Shown one piece after another: positions 44,065 through 51,435 of a DNA stretch of 64,000 nt. Location of the stretch: NCBI GenBank assembly GCA_934167485.1, contig CAKPKL010000005.1:62001-126000 (forward strand), written 5' to 3'. Each line of letters starts with the position of its first letter. Within the stretch, counting starts at the first letter, position 1. The position numbers and the translations under genes were made by a program. Origin of the DNA: an uncultured Bacilli bacterium. Its GTDB lineage: Bacteria; Bacillota_I; Bacilli_A; RF39; UBA660. Below the pieces are notes generated by a model. The model saw nothing but the letters and a program-made list of their open reading frames with translations, did no database searches and was not told the origin of the DNA.

Positions 44065-44092
44065 AATAGGACTAAACTAGTCCTATTTTTCA
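44065..44092 (+). terminator. Terminator after FGase-like gene
   Basis: AATAGGACTA (44065-44074) pairs with TAGTCCTATT (44078-44087), loop AAC, then TTT. Confidence 0.85.
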
Positions 44093-44113
44093 TATAATTT
44101 TTTAGGTGAATTT

Positions 44114-45190
44114 ATGAAAAAAATATTTTTATTAATGATATTATTAATACCATTTTCAGTTAAGGGATTAGATTTGAGTGCGAGAAGTGCGATATTAATG
44201 GATACTGATTCTAGAAGAATTTTATATGAAAAAAATATACATGAGGTAAGAAGTGTAGCAAGTATTTCTAAAATTATGACTGCAGTAGTCGCAATCGAAT
44301 CAGGAAAACTTGATGATACAGTATGTGTAGGAGAAGAGATAAAAAAATCCTATGGTTCAGGAATATATATAAAAGAAGGAGAACAATTAAAATTAAGAGA
44401 TTTATTATATGGATTAATGCTTAGAAGTGGAAATGATGCCGCACTTGCTATAGCTAATTACGTTGGTGGTAGTGTAGAGAACTTTGTAGGATTAATGAAT
44501 AAAAAAGCTAAAGAACTAAAAATGAATAACACAACATTTAATAATCCTAGTGGTTTAGATCAAGAAAAGGGGAATTATTCAACTGCTTATGATATGGCAC
44601 TCCTTACTAGTTATGCTATGAGTTTAGATGAATATAAAAAAATAACAGGTACAAAAAAGTACTTCTTAAAAACTAATAAGAATACTTATAATTGGATAAA
44701 TAAAAACAAACTTTTATCAATATATAAATATACAACAGGAGGTAAAACTGGTTATACGGAAATAGCAAAAAGAACCTTAGTATCAACAGCTAGTAAAGAT
44801 AATATAAATTTAGTGGTAGTTACTCTAAATGATGGTAATGATTGGCAAGATCATCAAAATTTATTTGAATATGGATTTTCAAATTATTCAAATATAAAAA
44901 TACTAAAAAAGGGAAATTTAAATATATATAATGAAAAATATTATAAAGATTATAAATTATATATAAAAAATAATTTTAGTTATTTAATAGAAAATAATGA
45001 AGAAGATAGTTTAGTGTTAAAATATGAATTAGAAAAAAATAGAAACATAAAAAATGGAGATAAAGTTGGTATAGTAAAAGTATATTTAGGAGATAAAAAT
45101 ATACATAATGAAGATATATTTGTAAAAGAAATAAAACTTAAGAAAAAAAGTATGCTAGAAAAAATAAAAGATTGGTTTGATAATATATGA
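44114..45190 (+). CDS. dacB: D-alanyl-D-alanine carboxypeptidase, DacB-like
   Basis: The 358-residue penicillin-binding protein has a signal peptide (1-18), SxxK motif Ser50-Ile-Ser-Lys53 (VASISKIMTAV), SGN triad (LRSGNDAALAIA), KTG motif (GGKTGYTEIAKRTL), and a C-terminal beta domain with a basic amphipathic anchor. It trims stem peptides of peptidoglycan. The order dacB-spmA-spmB-rluB is the B. subtilis sporulation arrangement, where DacB works on the spore cortex. spmA overlaps its stop by 4 bases. Confidence 0.95.
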   Translation: MKKIFLLMILLIPFSVKGLDLSARSAILMDTDSRRILYEKNIHEVRSVASISKIMTAVVAIESGKLDDTVCVGEEIKKSYGSGIYIKEGEQLKLRDLLYGLMLRSGNDAALAIANYVGGSVENFVGLMNKKAKELKMNNTTFNNPSGLDQEKGNYSTAYDMALLTSYAMSLDEYKKITGTKKYFLKTNKNTYNWINKNKLLSIYKYTTGGKTGYTEIAKRTLVSTASKDNINLVVVTLNDGNDWQDHQNLFEYGFSNYSNIKILKKGNLNIYNEKYYKDYKLYIKNNFSYLIENNEEDSLVLKYELEKNRNIKNGDKVGIVKVYLGDKNIHNEDIFVKEIKLKKKSMLEKIKDWFDNI

Positions 45191-45768
45191 TAAATATAGT
45201 TTGGTTATTTTTAATAAGTATTGGTATTATTTATGGCATATGTACAAATAATACGAGTACTATTAATTCAACAATAATAGATAGTACTAAAATAAGTTTA
45301 GATATGCTATTTAAAATATTTCCTGTAATCGCACTTTGGATGGGACTTATGAAAATAGCTGAAACATCAAAACTATTAGAAAAACTATCAAACAAATTAT
45401 CTCCTTTTTTAATAAAAATATTTCCAGATATACCAGAAAGTCATGAGTCATTTAGTTTAATTGCTAGTAATATAATTGCTAATTTATTTGGACTAGGTAG
45501 TGCTGCAACTCCTTTTGGTTTAAAAGCCATGGAATCACTTCAAAAATTAAATAAAAAGAAGGATACAGCTAGTCGTTCTATGATAACATTTTTAGTATTA
45601 AATACAAGTGGTCTTACGATAATTCCAACCACAATAATATCACTTAGAATGATGTATAAAAGTATAAACCCAACACATATTGTAGTAGCATGCATAATAA
45701 GTACAATATGTGCTACTATAGGAGGGCTAATAATAGATAGAATAATGTGGAGGAGGTATAAATATTAA
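45187..45768 (+). CDS. spmA: Spore maturation protein A
   Basis: The 193-residue membrane protein has nucleoside-recognition (Gate) motifs: LFKIFPVIALWMGLMKIAE and ANIFGLGSAATPFGLKAMESL, with NTSGLTIIPTTIISLR. SpmA and SpmB are required for spore core dehydration in Bacillus and heat resistance in Clostridium. ATG overlaps the dacB stop; the end overlaps spmB. Confidence 0.93.
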   Translation: MINIVWLFLISIGIIYGICTNNTSTINSTIIDSTKISLDMLFKIFPVIALWMGLMKIAETSKLLEKLSNKLSPFLIKIFPDIPESHESFSLIASNIIANLFGLGSAATPFGLKAMESLQKLNKKKDTASRSMITFLVLNTSGLTIIPTTIISLRMMYKSINPTHIVVACIISTICATIGGLIIDRIMWRRYKY

Positions 45769-46288
45769 CCATTTATCAAATCTAATTATACCTTTATTAG
45801 TTCTTTTTATAATACTCTATGGTTATATAAAAAAGATAGATATTTATGATACTTTCATAGATGGAGTAAAAGAATCTTTTACAATGATAAAAAGTTTATT
45901 TCCAACATTTATTGCTATGATACTTGCAATAAATGTATTTACTAATAGTGGTTTTTTAGAGTTTTTTCTATCGTTTTTTAAGCCTATATTTAATATGATA
46001 AAAATACCTATAGAAATTCTTCCTTTAGCTATTATAAGACCTATAAGTGGAAGTGCTTCACTTGCATACTTAAATAAAATATTTTCTGTGTATGGTCCAG
46101 ATAGTTTTATTGGGACACTAGGTTCAGTAATGCAAGGATGTACAGATACAACCCTTTATATAATTAGTTTATATTTTGGAAGCATTGGAATAAAAAAAAT
46201 AAGATATAGTTTATTTGTTGGATTATGTGCTGATATAATAGGTATAATTACTAGTATTATAATTGTAAATTTTATGTTTAATAGATAA
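45764..46288 (+). CDS. spmB: Spore maturation protein B, apparent ATT start
   Basis: The first ATG in frame, 45884, would remove about 40 conserved residues. The frame is open back to the end of spmA and encodes a typical SpmB start (NHLSNLIIPLLVLFIILYGY, then IKKIDIYDTF). It has no ATG, GTG or TTG before 45884. A strong AGGAGGT (45751-45757) is placed 6 bases before ATT (45764-45766), which overlaps the spmA stop. From this ATT the protein is 174 residues, near the usual SpmB length of about 178. Later motifs: IRPISGSASLAYLN and GSVMQGCTDTTLYIISLYFGS in parts. Confidence 0.88.
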   Translation: MNHLSNLIIPLLVLFIILYGYIKKIDIYDTFIDGVKESFTMIKSLFPTFIAMILAINVFTNSGFLEFFLSFFKPIFNMIKIPIEILPLAIIRPISGSASLAYLNKIFSVYGPDSFIGTLGSVMQGCTDTTLYIISLYFGSIGIKKIRYSLFVGLCADIIGIITSIIIVNFMFNR

Positions 46289-46305
46289 TTATAGTATTAA
46301 ATTCA

Positions 46306-46334
46306 TTGATTAAAATTTGTATTTAATGTATAAT
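46306..46334 (+). promoter_or_regulatory. rluB promoter
   Basis: TTGATT (46306-46311), 17-base spacer, TATAAT (46329-46334). It allows rluB expression independent of the sporulation genes upstream. Confidence 0.75.
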
Positions 46335-46349
46335 AATCACGGTGATTTG

Positions 46350-47075
46350 ATGGAAAGATTACAAAAAATTATAGCAGCTTCAGGATATTGTTCAAGAAGA
46401 AAAGCAGAAGAATTAATTAGTTCAAAAAAAGTTAAAGTAAATGGTAATTTAGTTACAGAAATGGGATTTAAGGCTGATTATACAGATTTTATTGAAGTAG
46501 AAGGTAATCCTATAAATAGTAAAGAAGATAAAGTTTATTATGTTTTAAATAAACCTAGAGGGGTAGTAAGTGCTGTAAGTGATGATAAAGGAAGAAAAAC
46601 AGTAGTGGATTTAATAAAAACAACAAAAAGAATATATCCGGTAGGTAGACTTGATTATGACACAACAGGACTTATAATACTTACAAATGATGGAGAATTA
46701 ACAAACTTTTTAATACATCCAAAAAATAATATAGAGAAAGTATATATTGCTAAGATAAAAGGTCTAATAACAAAAGAACATTTAAAAGCATTATGTGGTG
46801 GAGTTATTATAGATGGCAAAAAAACAGGTAAGGCTAAAGCTAAAATAATTAGAGTAGATAAAAAAACTAATACAAGTGTAGTTGAACTTATAATACATGA
46901 GGGTAGAAATCATCAAGTAAAAAAAATGTTTGAAGCTATAGGATACAATGTATTAAAACTAAAAAGAGAAAGTGTTGCTTTTCTTACATTAGATGGACTA
47001 AAGTCAGGAGATTATAGAGAACTTAGTATAAAAGAAGTTAAAATGTTATATGCACAAAAAAATAGTCAAGATTAG
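46350..47075 (+). CDS. rluB: 23S rRNA pseudouridine synthase, RluB/RsuA family
   Basis: The start at 46350 (MERLQKIIAASGYCSRRKAEELI) follows GGTGAT; earlier ATGs precede or overlap the promoter. The 241-residue protein has an S4 RNA-binding domain (1-60) and the catalytic VGRLDYDTTGLIILTNDGEL. IHEGRNHQVKKMFEAIGY and LKRESVAFLTLDGLKSG are typical of the RluB/RsuA group. Its place after spmB matches ypuL of B. subtilis. Confidence 0.95.
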   Translation: MERLQKIIAASGYCSRRKAEELISSKKVKVNGNLVTEMGFKADYTDFIEVEGNPINSKEDKVYYVLNKPRGVVSAVSDDKGRKTVVDLIKTTKRIYPVGRLDYDTTGLIILTNDGELTNFLIHPKNNIEKVYIAKIKGLITKEHLKALCGGVIIDGKKTGKAKAKIIRVDKKTNTSVVELIIHEGRNHQVKKMFEAIGYNVLKLKRESVAFLTLDGLKSGDYRELSIKEVKMLYAQKNSQD

Positions 47076-47092
47076 TAACTTGACTATTTTTC
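47061..47092. terminator. Terminator between rluB and ferredoxin
   Basis: AATAGTCAAG (47061-47070) pairs with CTTGACTATT (47079-47088), then TTTC. It overlaps both coding ends and can serve both convergent genes. Confidence 0.8.
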
Positions 47093-47281
47093 TTCATCTT
47101 CAACTATAGCATTTACAGGACACCCATCTTTAGCGTCCAATGCATCATCCATAACTTCATCTTCTATAGAATGTAATTTACATTTTGCTAAACCATCATC
47201 ATCAATTTCAAAAACATCAGGTGCGATAGCTTGACAAGCACCACAACCGATACAAACATCTTTATCAACTTTTAATTTCAT
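47084..47281 (-). CDS. fer: Ferredoxin, single [4Fe-4S]
   Basis: The start at 47281 (MKLKVDKDVCIGCGAC) follows AAAGGAGGAA. The 65-residue acidic protein has CIGCGACQAIAPDVFEIDDDG and a distant DGCPVNAI, giving the four cluster ligands (CxxCxxC...CP). This mono-cluster type, similar to Bacillus Fer, is an electron carrier for diverse reductases. An upstream in-frame ATG at 47329 adds a hydrophobic stretch and lacks a ribosome binding site. Confidence 0.95.
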   Translation of the reverse strand: MKLKVDKDVCIGCGACQAIAPDVFEIDDDGLAKCKLHSIEDEVMDDALDAKDGCPVNAIVEDEEK

Positions 47282-47383
47282 ATTTATTCCTCCTTTTAAA
47301 ATTATAAATAAAATATAATAAAAAAGCAAGTAAAATATTTAATTATTTTTAAAAATATGGTATATTAGAAATAGGGTGATAAT

Positions 47384-48136
47384 ATGGCTAGTAGAATGGA
47401 GCGTTATCATAGTAATGAATCTATTTCTCCAAATCGTAGTACAAAAAATAAAAATTTATATAGACAAATAGATGATCTAAATAGTTATACAAATATAGAA
47501 GCAGTTGCAACAATAGAAAAAACAAATGAAATAGATTTATCTAAAGTACAAGCAATGTTAAAAAAAAGAGAAGGATATAATAGAAGAAAAGCGCTTAGAA
47601 GTGTTTTAGAAGATGAAGTAAAAGAATTAGATAAATTAGAAGAACAAACTGAAGAAGAAAAAAACTATGATATACATGATTTATTATCAAAAGTAAAAGA
47701 AGAACCACAAAAAGAAAAAAAATATAGAAAATTAGATGCTGAGGAATATGAATTTTTAAAAAATTTAAATTTAAAAAATAAACCAGAAGAATCTAAGGAA
47801 GAACCAAAAGAAAAAATTGAAGAACCTATTTTTGATGATACTGATGATGTAGGTTTATTAGATGATCTTAAATCAAATACAATGGTCGGTGATGCATCAT
47901 CAATAAAAAAAATAATATCAGAAGAAAAAGATGTAAAAGAAGATACAACAAATCTTGAAGATACTGGTATAGATAATTCTTTTTATACTTCTAGTTTTGG
48001 TTTTACAAAAAAGGATTTTGAGGAATTAAAAAATATTAATCATAATATAAAAAAGAGTAATAAATTTATAATAATACTTTTAGTAGCTCTTATCGTTGTA
48101 ATAGGTGGCGCTATAGTATATTTTATATTAATATAA
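47384..48136 (+). CDS. Tail-anchored charged protein, unknown function
   Basis: The 250-residue protein starts after AGGGTGAT. The N-terminal ~220 residues are highly charged, Glu/Lys-rich and probably coiled or disordered (RKALRSVLEDEVKELDKLEE, EESKEEPKEKIEEPIFDD). One C-terminal membrane helix follows (about 226-249; FIIILLVALIVVIGGAIVYF). Such tail-anchored proteins face the cytoplasm. The short motif MASRMERYHSNES at the start looks like a possible interaction peptide. No family is recognised. Confidence 0.65.
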   Translation: MASRMERYHSNESISPNRSTKNKNLYRQIDDLNSYTNIEAVATIEKTNEIDLSKVQAMLKKREGYNRRKALRSVLEDEVKELDKLEEQTEEEKNYDIHDLLSKVKEEPQKEKKYRKLDAEEYEFLKNLNLKNKPEESKEEPKEKIEEPIFDDTDDVGLLDDLKSNTMVGDASSIKKIISEEKDVKEDTTNLEDTGIDNSFYTSSFGFTKKDFEELKNINHNIKKSNKFIIILLVALIVVIGGAIVYFILI

Positions 48137-48197
48137 TATGAATCAATTATATGAAAACTTTAGTTTTCTTTTTTATTAAAAGTAAGGAGTAAGATAT

Positions 48198-48740
48198 ATG
48201 AAAAATAATAAAGAGTTAATAATTGTTTGTTCAAAGAATAAGGCAAAAAATAGTGCAGTAGAAAGTGTTATAAAAGACTATATTCAAGAATTTGAAATTA
48301 TATCACTAGAAACAAATTCAAATGTATCAGAAACACCTATAGGTGATGAAGAGGGCATTTTAGGCTGTTTAAACAGAATTAAAGATGCTTTAACACAAAA
48401 TGATAATGGAAATCTTTATGTAGCAATGGAAGGGATTTTAGATAAAAATAAATATGGATCATTTCTTTGTGGATGGACAGTTATATATAATAAAGATTTA
48501 GATGAATATTACTATGGATGTAGTGCTAAAATAAAAATTCCAGATGAAATAATAAAAAATACTACAAAGGACGAAAGATTGTCAAACGTTGTCGCACAAT
48601 TTGTAGGTAGTACAGATAAAGAAGTTAGTTTACTTGGAACAAATGGTATGCTAACACATGGGGCATATACTAGAACTGATGAATTCATTGATTCTGTTTT
48701 ATGTGCTATATCTAGTAAGTATCAAAAAATAAAAAAATAG
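48198..48740 (+). CDS. DUF84 inosine/xanthosine triphosphatase
   Basis: The 180-residue protein follows AAGGAG. It matches the NTPase family of YjjX: IIVCSKNKAKNSAVESVI, VSETPIGDEEGILGCLNRIKDA, and YVAMEGILDKN. TGS-like FVGSTDKEVSLLGTNGMLTHGAYTRTDEF in parts supplies the base-binding region. It would hydrolyse non-canonical ITP/XTP to keep them out of nucleic acids. Confidence 0.85.
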   Translation: MKNNKELIIVCSKNKAKNSAVESVIKDYIQEFEIISLETNSNVSETPIGDEEGILGCLNRIKDALTQNDNGNLYVAMEGILDKNKYGSFLCGWTVIYNKDLDEYYYGCSAKIKIPDEIIKNTTKDERLSNVVAQFVGSTDKEVSLLGTNGMLTHGAYTRTDEFIDSVLCAISSKYQKIKK

Positions 48741-48762
48741 GGTACCATAAGGTATCCTTTAA
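48740..48762. terminator. Terminator shared by DUF84 gene and a minus-strand sORF
   Basis: GGGTACC (48740-48746) pairs with GGTATCC (48751-48757) with one G-U, loop ATAA. T follows on +, and T-rich sequence follows on - as well. Confidence 0.7.
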
Positions 48763-48764
48763 TA

Positions 48765-48830
48765 TTATCTTTTGTAATAATCAAAAAATTCCCAGATAAT
48801 ATAAAATAAAAATTTAAAATAATTAAACAT
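48765..48830 (-). CDS. Possible 21-residue hydrophobic peptide
   Basis: On the minus strand a strong AAAGGAG lies 6 bases before an ATG at 48830. The ORF encodes MFNYFKFLFYIIWEFFDYYK plus a final Arg: aromatic-rich, amphipathic and membrane-like. Downstream is a hairpin and T-run (48740-48762), and a weak TAGAAT-type -10 box lies upstream near 48873. The arrangement of promoter, ribosome binding site, tiny ORF and terminator suggests a real transcript; function is not known. Confidence 0.4.
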   Translation of the reverse strand: MFNYFKFLFYIIWEFFDYYKR

Positions 48831-48980
48831 TGCCTCTCCTTTCTATAGAGCAAAACTCTCTACAGTTATTATTCTATAAAACTTTTAAATTTCCTTTTTT
48901 TTACTTAAAAATAATTTTTAAAATATAATATAAAATCACTAAATTAGTTATTAATCATACTATATTTTAGGAGTGATAAT
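48831..48980. other. AT-rich intergenic region
   Basis: About 150 bases between the 21-residue ORF and the LysM amidase. A short pairing AGAG/CTCT near 48847-48860 is seen. Nothing else could be assigned. Confidence 0.3.
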
Positions 48981-50168
48981 ATGGCAAAAGTTGTGATTGA
49001 TGCAGGACATGGTGGGGAAGATCCGGGTGCTAGTGGTAATGGAATTATTGAAAAAGAATATACTTTAAAAATATCAGAATATATATATAACAGATTGAAA
49101 GACTTAGGGCTTGATGTAAAGATGACTAGAACCACAGATGAAACTTTAAGTCCTACTGAAAGAGTAAAAAGAGTTTTAGATGCATTTGGTAATAGTGGAG
49201 ATGTAATAGTGGTTTCTAATCACATAAATGCAGGAGGTGGTGATGGTGCTGAGGTAATCTATGCCTTGCGTAACAAATCCACTTTATCTAATTTAATTCT
49301 TACAGAGTTATCAAATGAAGGTCAAAATATACGTAAGGCATACCAAAGGAGATTACCAAGCAATACTGCTAAAGACTACTATTTTATGCAAAGAAATACT
49401 GGTAATACAGAAGCAATTACCGTAGAATATGGATTTTTAGATAGTAAAGGTGACGATGTAAATCAATTAAAAAATAATTGGAAAAATTATGCAGAGGCAG
49501 TAGTAAGAGCAATCGTAGAATACTTAAATCTTACATACATACCAGTAGAAGGTGGAAATTATCATACAGTAAAAAGTGGGGATAGTCTTTGGAGTATAGC
49601 CAAAAAATATAATGTAAGTGTAGCAGACATTAAAACAGCTAATGGACTTACAAGTTCAATGTTAAGTATAGGTCAGGTATTAAAAATTCCACAAAACGAA
49701 CAAACATCACCAAAAGATAATGTTTATGTAGTTAAAAGTGGAGATAGCTTATATAAAATAGCCCAAAATTATGATACAACAGTAAATGAAATAATGAAAT
49801 TAAATAATTTGACATCTACAAATTTGAGTATAGGTCAAGTGCTAGAAATACCTAAGAGTGATAAAACTAATGAAACAACATATACAGTAAAAAGTGGGGA
49901 TAGTCTTTACAAAATTGCATCATCAAATGGTATAACCGTAGATGAATTAAAAAAGTATAACAATTTATCTTCTAATTTATTAAGTATAGGTCAAACTTTA
50001 AAGATACCAGGAAAACAATCGACAAGTTCTAACACCTATACAGTAAAGAGTGGAGATAGTTTATACAAAATCGCGCAAAGTAATAATACAACAGTAAATG
50101 AACTGATGAAGTTAAATAATCTTAATAGTACATTACTAAGTATAGGTCAAGTGTTAAAGTTAAAATAA
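48981..50168 (+). CDS. N-acetylmuramoyl-L-alanine amidase with four LysM domains
   Basis: The 395-residue protein starts after AGGAGTGAT. An Amidase_3 domain (about 1-180) has zinc ligands in DAGHGGEDPGASGNG, Glu in IIEKEYTL, His in VVSNHINAGGGDGAE and Glu in ITVEYGFLD. Four LysM units follow (about 192-236, 249-292, 302-345, 352-395), each with VKSGDSLxxIA and SIGQxLxIP. No signal peptide is present. B. subtilis CwlC, the mother-cell lysis amidase, also lacks one and has a similar HMNAGGG motif. It may therefore be released at sporulation or lysis. A terminator follows directly. Confidence 0.93.
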   Translation: MAKVVIDAGHGGEDPGASGNGIIEKEYTLKISEYIYNRLKDLGLDVKMTRTTDETLSPTERVKRVLDAFGNSGDVIVVSNHINAGGGDGAEVIYALRNKSTLSNLILTELSNEGQNIRKAYQRRLPSNTAKDYYFMQRNTGNTEAITVEYGFLDSKGDDVNQLKNNWKNYAEAVVRAIVEYLNLTYIPVEGGNYHTVKSGDSLWSIAKKYNVSVADIKTANGLTSSMLSIGQVLKIPQNEQTSPKDNVYVVKSGDSLYKIAQNYDTTVNEIMKLNNLTSTNLSIGQVLEIPKSDKTNETTYTVKSGDSLYKIASSNGITVDELKKYNNLSSNLLSIGQTLKIPGKQSTSSNTYTVKSGDSLYKIAQSNNTTVNELMKLNNLNSTLLSIGQVLKLK

Positions 50169-50169
50169 A

Positions 50170-50202
50170 AATTCTTTAGTAATAAGCTAAAGAATTTTTT
50201 AT
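50170..50202. terminator. Terminator after LysM amidase
   Basis: AATTCTTTAG (50170-50179) pairs with CTAAAGAATT (50187-50196), then TTTTA. It overlaps the 3' end of the convergent gene. Confidence 0.85.
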
Positions 50203-50510
50203 ATATATTTTATTAAATATGGAAAACCAAAACATACTATAAGTAAAAATAGTATAAATAATATAATAACAAATGTATAATTAACATTTTCACCTTTATT
50301 TTTATTGCTATCATCATTAGATGCCTCTATTTTATTTATAAAATTCTCTTTTGATTGGTCAACAGTTGGTATATCCTGTAGAGTTGTGAGAGGTGCTTGT
50401 ACATTTTGATTATTATTAAGGGGTTGCCCTGTCATAGGATCAAAATTAAGTCCATTATTATTTAGTGGTTTACCAGTCATTGGGTCAAATTTAAGTCCAT
50501 TATTATTCAT
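50199..50510 (-). CDS. Tail-anchored protein with two FDPMTG repeats
   Basis: The 103-residue protein starts at 50510 after AAGGAAATG. The N-terminus carries two near-identical units, NNNGLKFDPMTGKPL and NNNGLNFDPMTGQPL. A polar linker with Asn, Asp and Lys follows, then a C-terminal membrane helix (about 80-100). The cytoplasmic repeats may be a protein-binding tag. The next gene upstream (50525) ends only 14 bases away, so the two are one operon. Confidence 0.65.
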   Translation of the reverse strand: MNNNGLKFDPMTGKPLNNNGLNFDPMTGQPLNNNQNVQAPLTTLQDIPTVDQSKENFINKIEASNDDSNKNKGENVNYTFVIILFILFLLIVCFGFPYLIKYI

Positions 50511-50524
50511 ATTACATTTCCTTT

Positions 50525-51325
50525 CTAATTAGAATAGATTGTGTTAGTATTAGGCATTAATTTTTTCTGATAACCTTTTTCTTCAGTTTTTGTGACTTGA
50601 TTTTCACTTATATCTTCATTAGTATCTTCACCAATTATTTTAAATTCACCATTATTTTCAGTGATTTTATACATTTTTTCGTCTTTATCTATAAATACGC
50701 CTTTATTTAAATCAATTCGTATTAATCCATCTATACTACTTTCATAATCTTTAGCTATTAAATATAATTGTTGTTCTTCATAGCTTAAACTAGAGAAAAT
50801 AATATCTTTTAAATATTGAAAATTTAGTGTTCTTTTTGTATTTTTCTCTAACTCATTCATCATATTCTCTGTGTTTTTTTGCGCATCTAATGTTTGAAAT
50901 GAATCACTTGTTTCTTGTAAGTTATTCATTTGAGCTTTCAAATCTTTGTTAGCGCCTGTATTATCAAAATAAAAGTTTTTATTTTTACCACTATAAGAGT
51001 TTAATTCATTATTATCAAAGTTAACGGTCTTAATTTTATCATCTTCAAATGATTGCTTTTTCTTAGTAAGTTTTCTTAAATTATCTAGTATCATAACGTA
51101 ATGTTCTTCTTTTAGTGTATTTCCAAAGTGCTTAACAACATTACTAAGATTATTATTTTTAAGACAATCTTGATAAGTTTTATTATTTTCAATGAACCTT
51201 TCTAAATCTCCATCAAATCTATTGTTGTTTAAAATTTCCATTATTTTAGTAACAATAGCTCTCTCTTGAATTCTTTTATCTGGAGTATCTAAAATAGTTT
51301 CATATTCTTTATAATTATACCTCAT
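50525..51325 (-). CDS. Cytoplasmic protein of unknown function
   Basis: The 266-residue protein starts at 51325 after AAGGAGGATTC. It is predicted soluble and mostly helical: an N-terminal helical part (about 1-90; RAIVTKIMEILNNN), an Asn/Lys-rich middle, and a C-terminal part with LDAQKNTENMMNELEKN and SLSYEEQQLYLIAKDYESS. No membrane segment or catalytic motif recognised. Its operon partner is the FDPMTG-repeat membrane protein, so it could be a cytoplasmic partner of that protein. Confidence 0.6.
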   Translation of the reverse strand: MRYNYKEYETILDTPDKRIQERAIVTKIMEILNNNRFDGDLERFIENNKTYQDCLKNNNLSNVVKHFGNTLKEEHYVMILDNLRKLTKKKQSFEDDKIKTVNFDNNELNSYSGKNKNFYFDNTGANKDLKAQMNNLQETSDSFQTLDAQKNTENMMNELEKNTKRTLNFQYLKDIIFSSLSYEEQQLYLIAKDYESSIDGLIRIDLNKGVFIDKDEKMYKITENNGEFKIIGEDTNEDISENQVTKTEEKGYQKKLMPNTNTIYSN

Positions 51326-51375
51326 AAGAATCCTCCTTATAGTTTACACTTGAATTGTATCAAAAAAATCTTTAA

Positions 51376-51412
51376 AAAAATAGCCAAAACAAGGTTAAAG
51401 CTATTTTTTTTA
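51376..51412 (-). terminator. Terminator of the RlmD-like gene
   Basis: On the minus strand AAAATAGC pairs with GCTATTTT across a loop of about 15 bases, followed by a T-run (51380-51374). Confidence 0.6.
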
Positions 51413-51435
51413 ATATAACAATGTAAAATTTTACA

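Noticed and set aside
45884..46288. Shorter SpmB starting at ATG 45884
   Set aside because: It would lose the conserved first 40 residues including the first membrane segment, and has no ribosome binding site before the ATG.
49560..50168. Repeated DNA that could look like a CRISPR or minisatellite
   Set aside because: The repeats are four LysM-coding units of about 150 bases in one reading frame, not spacer-repeat arrays.
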